A stretch of 64,000 nt of DNA from Candidatus Obscuribacterales bacterium (GTDB taxonomy: Bacteria; Cyanobacteriota; Vampirovibrionia; Obscuribacterales; Obscuribacteraceae): positions 1 to 64,000 of the forward strand of contig JAIELX010000005.1 in NCBI GenBank assembly GCA_019752635.1, written 5' to 3'. Positions 19,135 through 27,161 of the stretch are shown here, in pieces (the first letter of the stretch is position 1; every line of letters starts with the position of its first letter). Below the pieces are notes generated by a model. That model was not told where the DNA came from, ran no database searches, and was given only the letters and a program-made list of their open reading frames with translations. Position numbers and translations under genes: made by a program.

Positions 19135-19695
19135 ATGGTCGGCAAAGCGCTCTTGTTAATTGATATTCAGAACGACTACTTTGAGACAGGACTCTGGCCA
19201 TTGTTCGAGATGTCCCGAGTCGCTGACAACGCGGCGAAAGTATTACATGCCGCCCGACAAGAAGGCACTATGGTAGTACATATTCGCCACGAATTTCCTA
19301 CCGCCGACGCGCCGTTCTTTCGTCCGGGCTCTGCCGGCGCCCGGATTCACTCGACAGTCGCGCCTCTCGCGAATGAACAGGTAATCGTAAAGAACCAAAT
19401 TAATTCGTTTCGGGAAACGGAGCTGAAGCAAGTACTGGACGAAAGGAAGATTGGCGAGCTAGTAGTTTGCGGGGCTATGAGCAACGTCTGCGTCGATGCG
19501 GCTGTCCGCGCTGCTGCTGACTTCGGATACAAGGTTACTGTTGTTGAAGACGCCTGCGCGGCTAAAGACGCTGAGCTCAATGGACTAAAAGTTGATGCAC
19601 CTTCAGTCCACGCAGCGTTCATGTCCGCATTGAGTTTCGGATACGCTCAAGTGACAACCATTCGGGAGCTTTTGAGCGTGAAGACGCTGGCTTAG
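19135..19695 (+). CDS. Isochorismatase-family cysteine hydrolase
   Basis: Cytoplasmic hydrolase of the isochorismatase/nicotinamidase fold. Counting from the ATG at 19135, the catalytic triad is D10 (LLLIDIQND), K86 (IVKNQINSF) and C119 (GAMSNVCVD). The cis-peptide region GAMS before the cysteine is also typical. Family members hydrolyse isochorismate, nicotinamide, ureidoacrylate or related amides; the substrate cannot be told here. I prefer this start because GGGGGA lies 10 nt upstream and the family begins just before the first strand. An in-frame ATG at 19111 would add eight residues. Confidence 0.85.
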   Translation: MVGKALLLIDIQNDYFETGLWPLFEMSRVADNAAKVLHAARQEGTMVVHIRHEFPTADAPFFRPGSAGARIHSTVAPLANEQVIVKNQINSFRETELKQVLDERKIGELVVCGAMSNVCVDAAVRAAADFGYKVTVVEDACAAKDAELNGLKVDAPSVHAAFMSALSFGYAQVTTIRELLSVKTLA

Positions 19696-19799
19696 GGTTT
19701 ATTATCAAATCTCATTTGCGCATTGTTTCCGAGTCTCAAGATGGTACTATCCGCGCTACCACGCTAAGATTGCAGAACTTCTGCAGCAGCCGTGTGCCC

Positions 19800-19826
19800 G
19801 TCAACTGAACGTTTTGTTCAGTTGAC
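19800..19826. repeat. Perfect 11-bp inverted repeat (hairpin or operator)
   Basis: GTCAACTGAAC, five bases, then GTTCAGTTGAC. It lies 105 nt after the isochorismatase stop and 30 nt past the end of the convergent gene. There is no T run on either side, so it is not a classical intrinsic terminator. It could be a mRNA 3'-end structure or a dyad for a repressor. Confidence 0.6.
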
Positions 19827-19855
19827 GAGCAGTTTCGCTGAGGGCTCTTGTGGAG

Positions 19856-20452
19856 CTATACTGCCGGGGGCGGAACTACCCGGTCGACTATAGTGCCCGT
19901 TTTTGAGTTGTAGAGTTCCACTTGATACTTTGGCGAGGGCATGGTGATGGCCTCACGGAGCCTACGTTTCTGCCGATCCGGATCGGCATCGAGTGCGATC
20001 GCTTCGCGATATTTTCGGCCCTCGGTTTTCGAGTCTATATCGTATGAGAGAACTTTGCGACTTTGGCTGTCTTTCGCTTCATCGTAGGCTGAACTTTGGA
20101 GTCTCAGCGGCGAATCTGCGGACTGGAGTGCTTTGTTGACCTTGTGAATCAGATAATTCAGTCGACCATCGCAGACCTGCTCCCATCCAGGATTCAGCAG
20201 CTTTTGGTCGAGCTCTTTTACGGTTTGGGTGCGCAAAATTGTTTCCGCTAGTTTGCTCGCGTCATGGTCCAGTTTCTCTCTGACACTTTTGTCATAGGGG
20301 GCGAACATAGGTTCCTGACTAGTTTCGTTGTCGCTCTGCTCCTTTGTGACAAAAGGGCTTCTTCCCCGAGCGGTATTGTTATCCAATCCCTTGTTCAGTC
20401 GCTCGGAGATGTTGTTCAGGGGCGATTCAGTTGGTTTGTAGTGTGAGTCCAT
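19856..20452 (-). CDS. Hypothetical charged protein
   Basis: A 198-aa hydrophilic protein with no signal peptide and no membrane segment. The first 45 residues are low-complexity and polar. The middle is helical (REKLDHDASKLAETILRTQT, WEQVCDGRLNYLIHKVNKAL) and the end is charged. No family recognised. It runs in the same direction as the membrane protein upstream on the minus strand, with a 115-nt gap. Confidence 0.5.
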   Translation of the reverse strand: MDSHYKPTESPLNNISERLNKGLDNNTARGRSPFVTKEQSDNETSQEPMFAPYDKSVREKLDHDASKLAETILRTQTVKELDQKLLNPGWEQVCDGRLNYLIHKVNKALQSADSPLRLQSSAYDEAKDSQSRKVLSYDIDSKTEGRKYREAIALDADPDRQKRRLREAITMPSPKYQVELYNSKTGTIVDRVVPPPAV

Positions 20453-20567
20453 AGCGGCGGCTCCTGCATGTATTCATGCGCGCAGAGTGTCGTATCTGCG
20501 GTCTCCCACCGGAACTGAATATATTCCGCAGATTCCATTTTTGGACACATCCGAATCGCTGATGGCA

Positions 20568-21521
20568 TTAACTGTGCCGATTGGTTTTGACCCAGTCCGC
20601 ATACTTCTCAATTTCTTTAAATGCCAGCCACCATCCACCTATCTGACATGGCAGCGCCACCAGGTTTAACGGTGCATTGAGCCAGCACATCATCATCGCC
20701 GGGAGAAGCAGACCCCCGGATACGATAACCGAGGAAAGAAATGGGCTCGGCGACACCGATGCGATGTTTACTGGTTTGACTGATGAGTTTATCTCACCAA
20801 AGAATTTGAGATATGCGACCGCGCTAACTAGCAATGGCACCATAGTTCCAACAATAATCAAAGCGACCGTGCCGAGCGATAGTGCTATATCTGCCAGAGG
20901 CGGAAGACCCGCTATAATCCCATCGCTACGCAGCCCCCTTAAGACCTTCGTGCCGAGAAAGATAGTGATGAGTACCCAGGGACCGATGCCGAAACCCAAC
21001 CAACTAGCGTAGCGCTCGGGGAATGCAAACTTTCCGCCCATTTGAAGATTCAATGTTTTTGTGAGAGTTGTAACGTGTTTTCTCCAGCGCAACTGCAAAG
21101 GCAGAAGCATTGCAAACGGCAGCATCACCAGGAGCGGGCTGTAGCGAACTAGCTGGCTCGGAGAATCGTCTGTTCCCACAACGAAAGCGAACAGCAAATA
21201 CAAGACCACCGGAAGGTAGCAGCAAATAATCGTGTTAGTGAATGCGTTCTTTTCGAAAACTGGCAGCATTGCCGGACCTTCATGGTTCGCGTTGTCGGAT
21301 GTGGACCAGACCGGATTGGAAGTCGGCGAGGAACTCGCCTTTGAGTCCAACACCGGGCTCGTGTCAGCCAAACAATTTGTTGCGGAGGGCGGATTTGCGC
21401 TGGTCTCTGTGTGGGATTCGTCCACTTTAATGACAATCTTTTCCGCGACCTCCTCGCTATCGGACTCGTGATCGATTAGCGTCGCTTTCTTCAGCGTCTC
21501 ATGTTTTTCCGGGGACGTCAT
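20568..21521 (-). CDS. Hypothetical multi-helix membrane protein
   Basis: A 317-aa protein. The first 88 residues are acidic and Ser/Pro/Thr-rich, probably a disordered cytoplasmic tail. Five or six membrane helices follow (about 95-115, 128-145, 170-190, 205-235, 258-290). No enzyme or transporter motif is seen. Long disordered N-termini also occur on other proteins in this window. It marks the last gene before the accessory region. Function unknown. Confidence 0.55.
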   Translation of the reverse strand: MTSPEKHETLKKATLIDHESDSEEVAEKIVIKVDESHTETSANPPSATNCLADTSPVLDSKASSSPTSNPVWSTSDNANHEGPAMLPVFEKNAFTNTIICCYLPVVLYLLFAFVVGTDDSPSQLVRYSPLLVMLPFAMLLPLQLRWRKHVTTLTKTLNLQMGGKFAFPERYASWLGFGIGPWVLITIFLGTKVLRGLRSDGIIAGLPPLADIALSLGTVALIIVGTMVPLLVSAVAYLKFFGEINSSVKPVNIASVSPSPFLSSVIVSGGLLLPAMMMCWLNAPLNLVALPCQIGGWWLAFKEIEKYADWVKTNRHS

Positions 21522-21856
21522 TTAAGTCGACTCGTTTGAAGGGCCTGTTCCACCTATATACCCCATGTACGGCGCTCAATTCTGCAACTCAGTATGGTTC
21601 TTTCGCCACAGCATAGACGTAATGGCGAAACATTTCCTTGAACTCGTCATCATTTATAATTCGTGCCCCGCACGCGCAAGTAACAGAAGTTGCAGATCTC
21701 GGATGCAGTCCGCACTGAGTTGTGCAGGGGAACTGGTCGCACATACGTCCTTCTCAGCTCGATAAGCATTCCTTGATCTGAGCGGCAGCGGACACAATCC
21801 GGCGTGGCTCCATTCGGTCCCTGTGCAGCTACGGATAATCCGCAAAGTAAACAAGG

Positions 21857-21959
21857 GCAGTCCCATTTCACGGTCCGTTCCGCTAATATCGATTATGCTC
21901 TCGCCATCCGTTACTATGCATGTTTCTGTTTTTCGAAAGGCGTGAAAATCTGTGTCCAT
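21857..21959 (-). pseudogene. Truncated copy of the 257-aa gene
   Basis: From the ATG at 21959 the first 33 residues match the intact protein encoded at 25447-26220 almost exactly (MDTDFHAFRKTETCIVTDGE and on). At 21857 the homology stops and the frame runs on into unrelated sequence to a stop near 21654, giving a chimera of 101 codons. In the unrelated part another frame (21650-21871) encodes a cysteine pattern CLLCG and CVRC that resembles a zinc ribbon. This is a recombination junction rather than a working gene. Confidence 0.75.
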
Positions 21960-22355
21960 CGAATTGGCATCTCCCGCTACTGAGGTGGTAAAAGTCGCCG
22001 CAGCCTAGAGCGCCCTGCTGATTTTTCTTTGTTTGCGCCATCTTCTTGCGGTGTATCTCCTGTAAGGATCATAGCTTTTTCGACAATCGACATGTACTGA
22101 TCTAGTATCGTTCGAAGCTCTGCCTGCGGAAGGTGAGCCCCGCTTTGAACGTCGATGCAGATGGTTTGTCCTTGGCGCGCATACTCCGCTGCTTACTTCG
22201 GGTAGCGATATACCTCTGCTATTCCTGCCAGCCAACGAAAGTTCTTTTCCAGAACATTCACACTCTCAGAATCAATTTCACTGCCTGAGCACTGCTCTAG
22301 AAGCTTCTTACAATCTGAAGCTCGTTGTCCCGCTAGGCGGAGAAAAGCCTGATGC
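21857..22355. repeat. 499-bp direct repeat, copy 1 (degenerate)
   Basis: Matches 26118-26616 in the same orientation with equal length and no indels. By eye the first 110 nt differ at only a few sites and the rest is clearly more divergent. Similarity starts abruptly at GCAGTCCCATTTC and fades after CCTGATGC. This copy holds a truncated version of the 257-aa gene and a nonsense-broken version of the 137-aa gene. Confidence 0.9.
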
Positions 22356-22387
22356 CCAAAAGCTCTCGCCGGAGATGAGATAGTCAC
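21977..22387 (-). pseudogene. Nonsense-broken copy of the 137-aa gene
   Basis: Parallel to the intact gene at 26238-26651. Reading starts at 22387 and runs through LEKNFRWLAGIAEVYRYPK to an in-frame TAA (22193-22195) where the intact copy has a glutamate codon. The frame then continues with AAEYARQGQTICIDVQSGAH and TGDTPQEDGANKEKS to the same TAG stop position. One nonsense change therefore separates it from a full-length paralogue. The first dozen residues differ from the intact copy. Confidence 0.8.
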
Positions 22388-22435
22388 CTTCGGTGATACA
22401 CCGATAACCTCGTATCACGCCATCTCTCGCTCGGT

Positions 22436-22678
22436 CTAAGCGGGGGGATGTCTGCGTTGCTCCCATCTCTGCCGGAGCCGTACTCTGTGCCGACCTGCTG
22501 CAGCGATGTTGTCCTCTGCTATATAGGCGTAGATTTGAATTACCGCGCTTGAGCTAGACTTTCTTGGTGCGGTGCCCAATGTCAGCGAATCGCCTTTGTC
22601 AGCCGAAAACTTGCCAGTATGAACGTCAAGAGAGCACAAGTCAATGGGAGACAAATGCCAATAGACCAGCCGTGCCAC
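22436..22678 (-). CDS. Small hypothetical ORF, doubtful
   Basis: An 80-codon frame with a GTG start. The stretch LVYWHLSPIDLCSLDVHTGK looks protein-like, and the frame is open 15 codons further upstream without a start. It follows the small membrane protein gene on the same strand, in another frame. It could be a separate small gene or the lost end of that gene after a frameshift. No family recognised. Confidence 0.3.
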   Translation of the reverse strand: MARLVYWHLSPIDLCSLDVHTGKFSADKGDSLTLGTAPRKSSSSAVIQIYAYIAEDNIAAAGRHRVRLRQRWEQRRHPPA

Positions 22679-22709
22679 GTAACCGGAAGCTTCCAGAAGT
22701 CTGATGTTT

Positions 22710-23069
22710 CTACCGTTCTGTCCAGCTTATACCTAAACATAGAAATAGACCGGAGCGAATGCTAAACCAGTATGGTTGTTTGTCGAAATAGGCGGTGGGA
22801 CCTGCACCCCCGTGTGCCCGACCATGCATGGCTTCCGCCAGGACAAAAGCACTTCCAGCCCCACCAATAACACGCAGGAGAACATCTTGCCATAGAGTCA
22901 CCCCCGGTGGTGCGGGGCTCTGACAAATACTCGCGGTCAAGACGCAGGAAACGAATATCGCTGCTATTGCGTAAACGAGTTTACTCTTTGGCTCTTTCGG
23001 CGCGTTTGCAATGAGTTCCATGGCAACGCGCTGTTCCAGAGGGGCTAAAGGAGCAGACTCCTGAATCAC
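22710..23069 (-). CDS. Small hypothetical membrane protein
   Basis: A 119-aa protein with a GTG start. A polar N-terminus (1-28) is followed by a clear membrane helix (LVYAIAAIFVSCVLTASICQ) and then a second hydrophobic stretch (VLLRVIGGAGSAFVLAEAM). The end FSIRSGLFLCLGISW may be the start of a third helix cut short. Within the accessory region; no function assigned. Confidence 0.45.
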   Translation of the reverse strand: MIQESAPLAPLEQRVAMELIANAPKEPKSKLVYAIAAIFVSCVLTASICQSPAPPGVTLWQDVLLRVIGGAGSAFVLAEAMHGRAHGGAGPTAYFDKQPYWFSIRSGLFLCLGISWTER

Positions 23070-23162
23070 TTTGATACGATATTCTACATCGGTTCAATGA
23101 TTGTGTGGAATGCGACAAGTGCGCTTCGGAATGGGATGAGCTTCGTTCCTCTCACTTGTGGG

Positions 23163-23171
23163 TGTTATAAT
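23163..23171 (+). promoter_or_regulatory. Extended -10 promoter element
   Basis: TGTTATAAT, an extended -10 (TG-N-TATAAT), lies 98 nt upstream of the DUF6745-like gene. No good -35 is visible, which extended -10 promoters do not need. Confidence 0.4.
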
Positions 23172-23268
23172 CGGCCTCTTAGTCTGCCAAGGTTGTTCAA
23201 TCCAGTAACTTAAACGAGGACCAACAGGCTCCATACCAGTTGTTCGTTTTGTTTGATACTTTAGGCCC

Positions 23269-24465
23269 ATGACTAGCACAGAATTGCTTTTGCAAAGACA
23301 CTCCGGGGAACTCGCTGACTTAAGCGCGGAGTTTCTCGAATACGCTCTAAGCTCGCACACGGACCGACCGCGACTTGAGCGTGCAATTAAGGAGACCTAC
23401 CGTCAGAGAAAGCTTCGCGAGCCGAGCCAAATTATCTGGATGGATTCTCCGCTTGACGCTGTGGTAGCGGCGAACGTACTCTGCGGAAGTAGGATGAGGA
23501 GTCTCTACGAGTGGTGGGGCGGAGCCAACGACGACTACGGTACAGGCGTTAGGGTATCAGCAATTGATCCTTCGTTGACGGTTGCACCACTAAGGGCCAT
23601 TGCTGCAAGTTTGGATGATGCAATAACAAGCGAACTAACAACGATAGACCCCGGGTTGGCTACACGGTACCAACGGAGTCGTCCTAGGCACCTTAGCTCA
23701 TTCGATGTGGATCTTGCAATGGGACGGTGTCTTAAGGCTGAAGTTCCGGCAGTTTTTTCCACGGCACTTCGATCTGTCTCAAGAATTGGTAGTAGAAACG
23801 CGGCACATCAATGGATGAGCAAAGTGCTCTTGACCTACCATTCGCCTGTAAGAGATTCGATAAGCCTGATGCGATACCGGGCTTACGAGATCATCGGGTT
23901 GCTCCTGCCGCGCAATATGAATAATGATCCATTTGGTCCATTTATGGAAGCACTGAAGTCCGGTGGTTGGTGGTGGCCTTTTGAAGATATTTGCCTGGCC
24001 TGCGAAAGCCCTGTGACTTTATCAGTTGATCAACGCACGAGACCACACAATGAGACTGGCCCGGCAATCAGTTTTGGTGAGAATCGTTGGCAACTCTGGG
24101 CGATCAATGGAGTAATTGTTCCTGAGAAAATTGTCCGGCGCGATTATTCGCTCAACGATATAGAAGTTGAAACGAACGTTGAAATTCGGCGGGTCATGAT
24201 TGAGGCTTACGGTTTGGCACGCTACATGGCAGACTCAGGAGCAATCGAGGTTCATCGTGATGAGTATGGGATTTTATATCGCAAATGGTTTCATCTAGCC
24301 GAAGCAATTCAGATTGTTGAAGTAATCAATGCAACGCCGGAACCAGACGGAAGCTTTAAGAGATATTGCCTGCGCGTGCCACCGACCATGAACACAGCAA
24401 AAGAAGCAGTGGCGTGGACTTTTGGCCTCGATGCGAGTAATTATGATCTAACCGACGAATCGTAA
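23269..24465 (+). CDS. DUF6745-like hypothetical protein
   Basis: A 398-aa soluble protein with no signal peptide. The C-terminus (EAVAWTFGLDASNYDLTDES) and the middle (RPHNETGPAISFGENRWQLW, INGVIVPEKI) match what I recall of the DUF6745 family, found in actinobacteria, cyanobacteria and others, often in accessory regions. The function is not known. Conserved tryptophan and acidic positions suggest an enzyme or binding domain, but no catalytic motif is clear. It lies between the duplicated locus and the recombinase remnant, so it may be cargo of the same island. Confidence 0.65.
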   Translation: MTSTELLLQRHSGELADLSAEFLEYALSSHTDRPRLERAIKETYRQRKLREPSQIIWMDSPLDAVVAANVLCGSRMRSLYEWWGGANDDYGTGVRVSAIDPSLTVAPLRAIAASLDDAITSELTTIDPGLATRYQRSRPRHLSSFDVDLAMGRCLKAEVPAVFSTALRSVSRIGSRNAAHQWMSKVLLTYHSPVRDSISLMRYRAYEIIGLLLPRNMNNDPFGPFMEALKSGGWWWPFEDICLACESPVTLSVDQRTRPHNETGPAISFGENRWQLWAINGVIVPEKIVRRDYSLNDIEVETNVEIRRVMIEAYGLARYMADSGAIEVHRDEYGILYRKWFHLAEAIQIVEVINATPEPDGSFKRYCLRVPPTMNTAKEAVAWTFGLDASNYDLTDES

Positions 24466-24612
24466 ACCGAGCGCATTCACCCCCTGTGAAGCCTTTGTCC
24501 TTCAACCCATCTTACGTTCTGCCAAGTATCCGCCCGGGTGGCAATGACCCGATGCAACTAGCGTCGAGCATCAATGGGGGCCGTGTGACTCGCTGCCATC
24601 ATTCTTGGGGTT

Positions 24613-25286
24613 TTGCGAAACATCTTAGACGAGGCTGTGCGGCTTGATTACTTATCCGCGAACCCGTTCCGAAAGCTGAAGCCCACCCGCGTCGAGAAGA
24701 GAGAGAACAAGCCGCTTTCGCTTGAACAGATTAAGAGCGTTATCTCATGCACCCGAGCGCAGTTTCAGCCTATCTTGAGTTTCCTTGCATACACCGGTTG
24801 TCGCCCGTGTGAGGCGATGCTCTGAAATGGAAGCCGGTCGACTTTGATAAAAATGAGATTCTGATTGATGCTGGCAGAGTATTTGGAATCGAAGGAACAC
24901 CCAAGACGAAGGCGGGTAGAAGAGTTATTACTATGCTGCCGCCAGTGGTGGCAGCGCTAAAGAGTTTGAGAGGCTCTTCCGCCCTTGTCGATATGGGCAG
25001 GCACGTTTTCCTGACGAGGCACGGACACCCTTTCAATGACAACAAGCCGCTTAATCGCGCCTGGACAAATGCCCTGAAGAAAGCTGGAATCACACACCGG
25101 CGTTTGTATGAGCTGCGACACTCATTCGCCAGCAACATGTTGGTGGCTGGTCTACCTGTGGCATTCATTTCAAAAATGATTGGTCATGCTAACCCGGCGA
25201 CGACGTATAGTTATTACGCGGCTGATGTCGAGGCGATGCGACCGCAATACGCGCTAAAGATGGCTGAAGCCGTGACCGGCAATTGA
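24613..25286 (+). pseudogene. Tyrosine recombinase (integrase) remnant, frameshifted
   Basis: Two frames together give the C-terminal catalytic part of a phage-type integrase. The first frame ends TGCRPCEAML then TGA (24823-24825), with the first catalytic arginine in TGCR. Deletion of one base shifts the frame; reading then resumes as ALKWKPVDFDKNEILID and continues to 25286. The second part has LRHSFASNMLVAG, GHANPATT and the tyrosine in TYSYYA. The box II HxxR is YELR, so its histidine is replaced. A TGA lies upstream in frame, so the N-terminal arm/core-binding domain is missing. Inactive relic of an integrated element. Confidence 0.85.
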
Positions 25287-25443
25287 AATTTTGCGGGAGG
25301 CACAATAGGAAGCCAATCCTGTTCATCTTCAATTGTTCGCAAATTGGTCGCCTGCTCGAGTTCTCTTGTCACTTCGCGCACCAATTGATTAACAGAATTT
25401 CTGAGAATAGATTCGTCCCAGGAAGCGAATGCCTCTTCTCGCT
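25287..25443 (-). pseudogene. Coding-like fragment beyond the 257-aa gene
   Basis: Directly after the stop of the 257-aa gene, another minus-strand frame reads SLEEREEAFASWDESILRNS and then VREVTRELEQATNLRTIEDE up to about the 3' end of the recombinase relic. It has no canonical start codon and is open upstream only to a TAA inside the 257-aa gene. It looks like either a lost C-terminal domain of that gene (one-base frameshift at the stop) or the end of a gene cut by insertion of the recombinase element. Confidence 0.4.
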
Positions 25444-25446
25444 CTT

Positions 25447-26220
25447 CTAACGAACATACTTGGTGGCAACGCGCTTCTTATAGTCCTGATAGTGTTCACC
25501 GTATGTGGAGTCCTTGACCTGAGATAGAAAGCGATAACCATCGGTAAGAGTTAAAGGCTGCGGGTCCACCCGAAAAATTAGCAGAATCGAGGGAAGAATA
25601 ATCCGATCATCGTTTGATGCACGGTAATCATAACCATGTAGCTTATGGTGCCCATCAACTATGAATGCATAGGGTGATCCTGAAATTCCTAAGGCGAATA
25701 CAACGGGGCGCCTTCCGCGCTCAACCTCTTTACGAAAGTGAATGATTCGCTTTTCATCCAATCGATCTTTCGTTTGTGTGGGCAGTAAATCATACTCATC
25801 ATCTGTGCACATCGAGTAGGGATAGGACCATCCGACTTTCTGGAGACACTCCTCCGTTTCCCAATCATCGTCATGCGACATGACCCGACATTCATATATA
25901 AATTCGAGAACATAGGATCCTGGTGAAAACAGCTTCAGCAGTGGACGCACCTGTTCGCACAATGAGAGGCTTCTTTGAACTCCGAAATTGGCTACTTCTC
26001 GAATAACGCGCAGATTCTTGCTCACGTCTGTCCTTGTTACACCACTCAGGGCTAGGTAATTGGAGATGGTCCCGTCGTCATCCGGCCACGTTAACGCGGT
26101 TGGCACATTTGCAATTAGCAGTCCCATTTCACGGTCCGTTCCGCGAATATCGATTATGCTCTCGCCATCAGTTACTATGCATGTTTCTGTTTTTCTAAAG
26201 GCGTGAAAATCTGTGTCCAT
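25447..26220 (-). CDS. Hypothetical protein with DGHHK motif (ParB-like fold?)
   Basis: A 257-aa soluble protein, third gene of a minus-strand trio. Near residue 190 it has AFIVDGHHKLHGYDY, similar to the (D/N)GxHR-type loop of ParB/sulfiredoxin-superfamily nucleotide-binding proteins and of DUF1015-like proteins. The rest is not recognised. The start ATG at 26220 lies 17 nt after the preceding gene, so it should be cotranscribed with it. A truncated second copy of its first 33 codons lies at 21857-21959. The stop may be premature, because another frame continues coding-like beyond it. Role unknown; the neighbour upstream suggests a toxin-antitoxin-like or defence context. Confidence 0.55.
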   Translation of the reverse strand: MDTDFHAFRKTETCIVTDGESIIDIRGTDREMGLLIANVPTALTWPDDDGTISNYLALSGVTRTDVSKNLRVIREVANFGVQRSLSLCEQVRPLLKLFSPGSYVLEFIYECRVMSHDDDWETEECLQKVGWSYPYSMCTDDEYDLLPTQTKDRLDEKRIIHFRKEVERGRRPVVFALGISGSPYAFIVDGHHKLHGYDYRASNDDRIILPSILLIFRVDPQPLTLTDGYRFLSQVKDSTYGEHYQDYKKRVATKYVR

Positions 26221-26616
26221 CGATTTCGCATCTCCCGCTACTGAGGTGGCAAAAGTCGCCGCAGACTATAGAGTCCTACCGATTTTCCTTTGTTCGCGCC
26301 ATCTTCTTGCGGTGTATCTCCTGCAAAGATCATAGCCTTTTCGACAATCGAAATGTACTGATCTAGAATTGTTAGTAGCTCTGTATGCGGAATGTGAGTC
26401 CCACTTTGAGCGTCCGTGCAGATGGTTTGTCCCTGGCGCGCATACTTCGCCGCTTCTTTCGGGTAGCGGTACGTTTCAGCCATTCCTACAAGCCAACGAA
26501 AATTCTTTTCCAGAGCACTCACAATCTCAGAATCGTGTGAGTGGTTTTCGCCCTGTTCTATGAGCCTTTTGCACTCTGCCGTTCGTTGTCTGACCGAGGT
26601 CAGAAAGGCCTGATGC
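26118..26616. repeat. 499-bp direct repeat, copy 2 (intact genes)
   Basis: Counterpart of 21857-22355, 4261 bp downstream in the same orientation. It covers the 5' end of the 257-aa gene and most of the 137-aa gene. The recombinase relic and the DUF6745-like gene lie between the two copies. Confidence 0.9.
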
Positions 26617-26651
26617 ATTTCAGGTAGATTGGGTGGGCCAATTATTTGCAT
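26238..26651 (-). CDS. Hypothetical helical protein, middle gene of trio
   Basis: A 137-aa soluble, mostly helical protein (MHQAFLTSVRQRTAECKRLI, EIVSALEKNFRWLVGMAET, LLTILDQYISIVEKAMIFAG) with a polar C-terminus. Its ATG overlaps the end of the antitoxin-like gene by 10 nt (ATGCAAATAA), so translation is coupled. A paralogue with one nonsense codon lies at 21977-22387, so the family has been kept in at least two copies. No known domain is recognised; by position it could be the partner of the antitoxin-like protein. Confidence 0.55.
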   Translation of the reverse strand: MQIIGPPNLPEMHQAFLTSVRQRTAECKRLIEQGENHSHDSEIVSALEKNFRWLVGMAETYRYPKEAAKYARQGQTICTDAQSGTHIPHTELLTILDQYISIVEKAMIFAGDTPQEDGANKGKSVGLYSLRRLLPPQ

Positions 26652-26893
26652 CGTGACTGGTGCTGCTCTCTCTCTGAAATCTCACGTCTTTTTGCATCCA
26701 GCCGCGCCTCAAGCTGTTCTTCTGTCAGGACTCTTCCTTGAGCCACTGACTCCTCGGCCTTTGACAGCTCCCGCCTGAGCCATTTCAGCTTCATTTCTCC
26801 AACGAGCTGTTCCTGTGCGTCTGGCGTAAGGTTTTCCACCAGCTTGAGCACTTGGTCGAAAGTAGATTGTTCTTCTGGTTTTCGTTGAGCCAT
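26642..26893 (-). CDS. Antitoxin-like small protein
   Basis: An 83-aa helical, highly charged protein, first gene of the trio. The second half (ELSKAEESVAQGRVLTEEQL, then EARLDAKRREI) has the spacing of short unstable antitoxins whose C-terminus wraps the toxin (for example the PF09720 addiction-module family, ending in a QGRVxTxEExxARL-like pattern). The start is the ATG at 26893, 8 nt after GAGAGG; a GTG three codons earlier abuts that site. It lacks an obvious RelE/ParE toxin next door, so the antitoxin role is inference. Confidence 0.5.
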   Translation of the reverse strand: MAQRKPEEQSTFDQVLKLVENLTPDAQEQLVGEMKLKWLRRELSKAEESVAQGRVLTEEQLEARLDAKRREISEREQHQSRCK

Positions 26894-26924
26894 CCTTAGC
26901 ACCTCTCTTCAACCAGTATAGCAA

Positions 26925-27161
26925 CAGCAGCGCAGGCCAAATTTGAATGAGACTGGTCGCTCTCTACCTACCCCGACAATAGCCAGAAAGTCACATATTT
27001 GTCACATCGCTAGCACGCCGCCCCCGAAACGGCTTGCCAGTAGGCGATTTAATAAACTTTGCCTAATTTTGCATTAAAATGTGGGTGAAAAGCTCTTCCG
27101 GGCTTACAGTCTTCTTGTGGGCTTGCAATGAGCTCGCACTGGAGTCCCTTTCGGAGGCCGA
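26925..27161. other. Intergenic region without genes
   Basis: Divergent spacer of 237 nt between the antitoxin-like trio and the small secreted protein. It contains an AT-rich stretch (about 27046-27085) that could hold promoters, but no clear -35/-10 pair. Right edge of the accessory region by gene content. Confidence 0.3.

Noticed and set aside
23094..23360. Minus-strand 88-codon frame at the DUF6745-like gene start
   Set aside because: Mostly covers the promoter region and the antisense of the real gene; no protein-like features.
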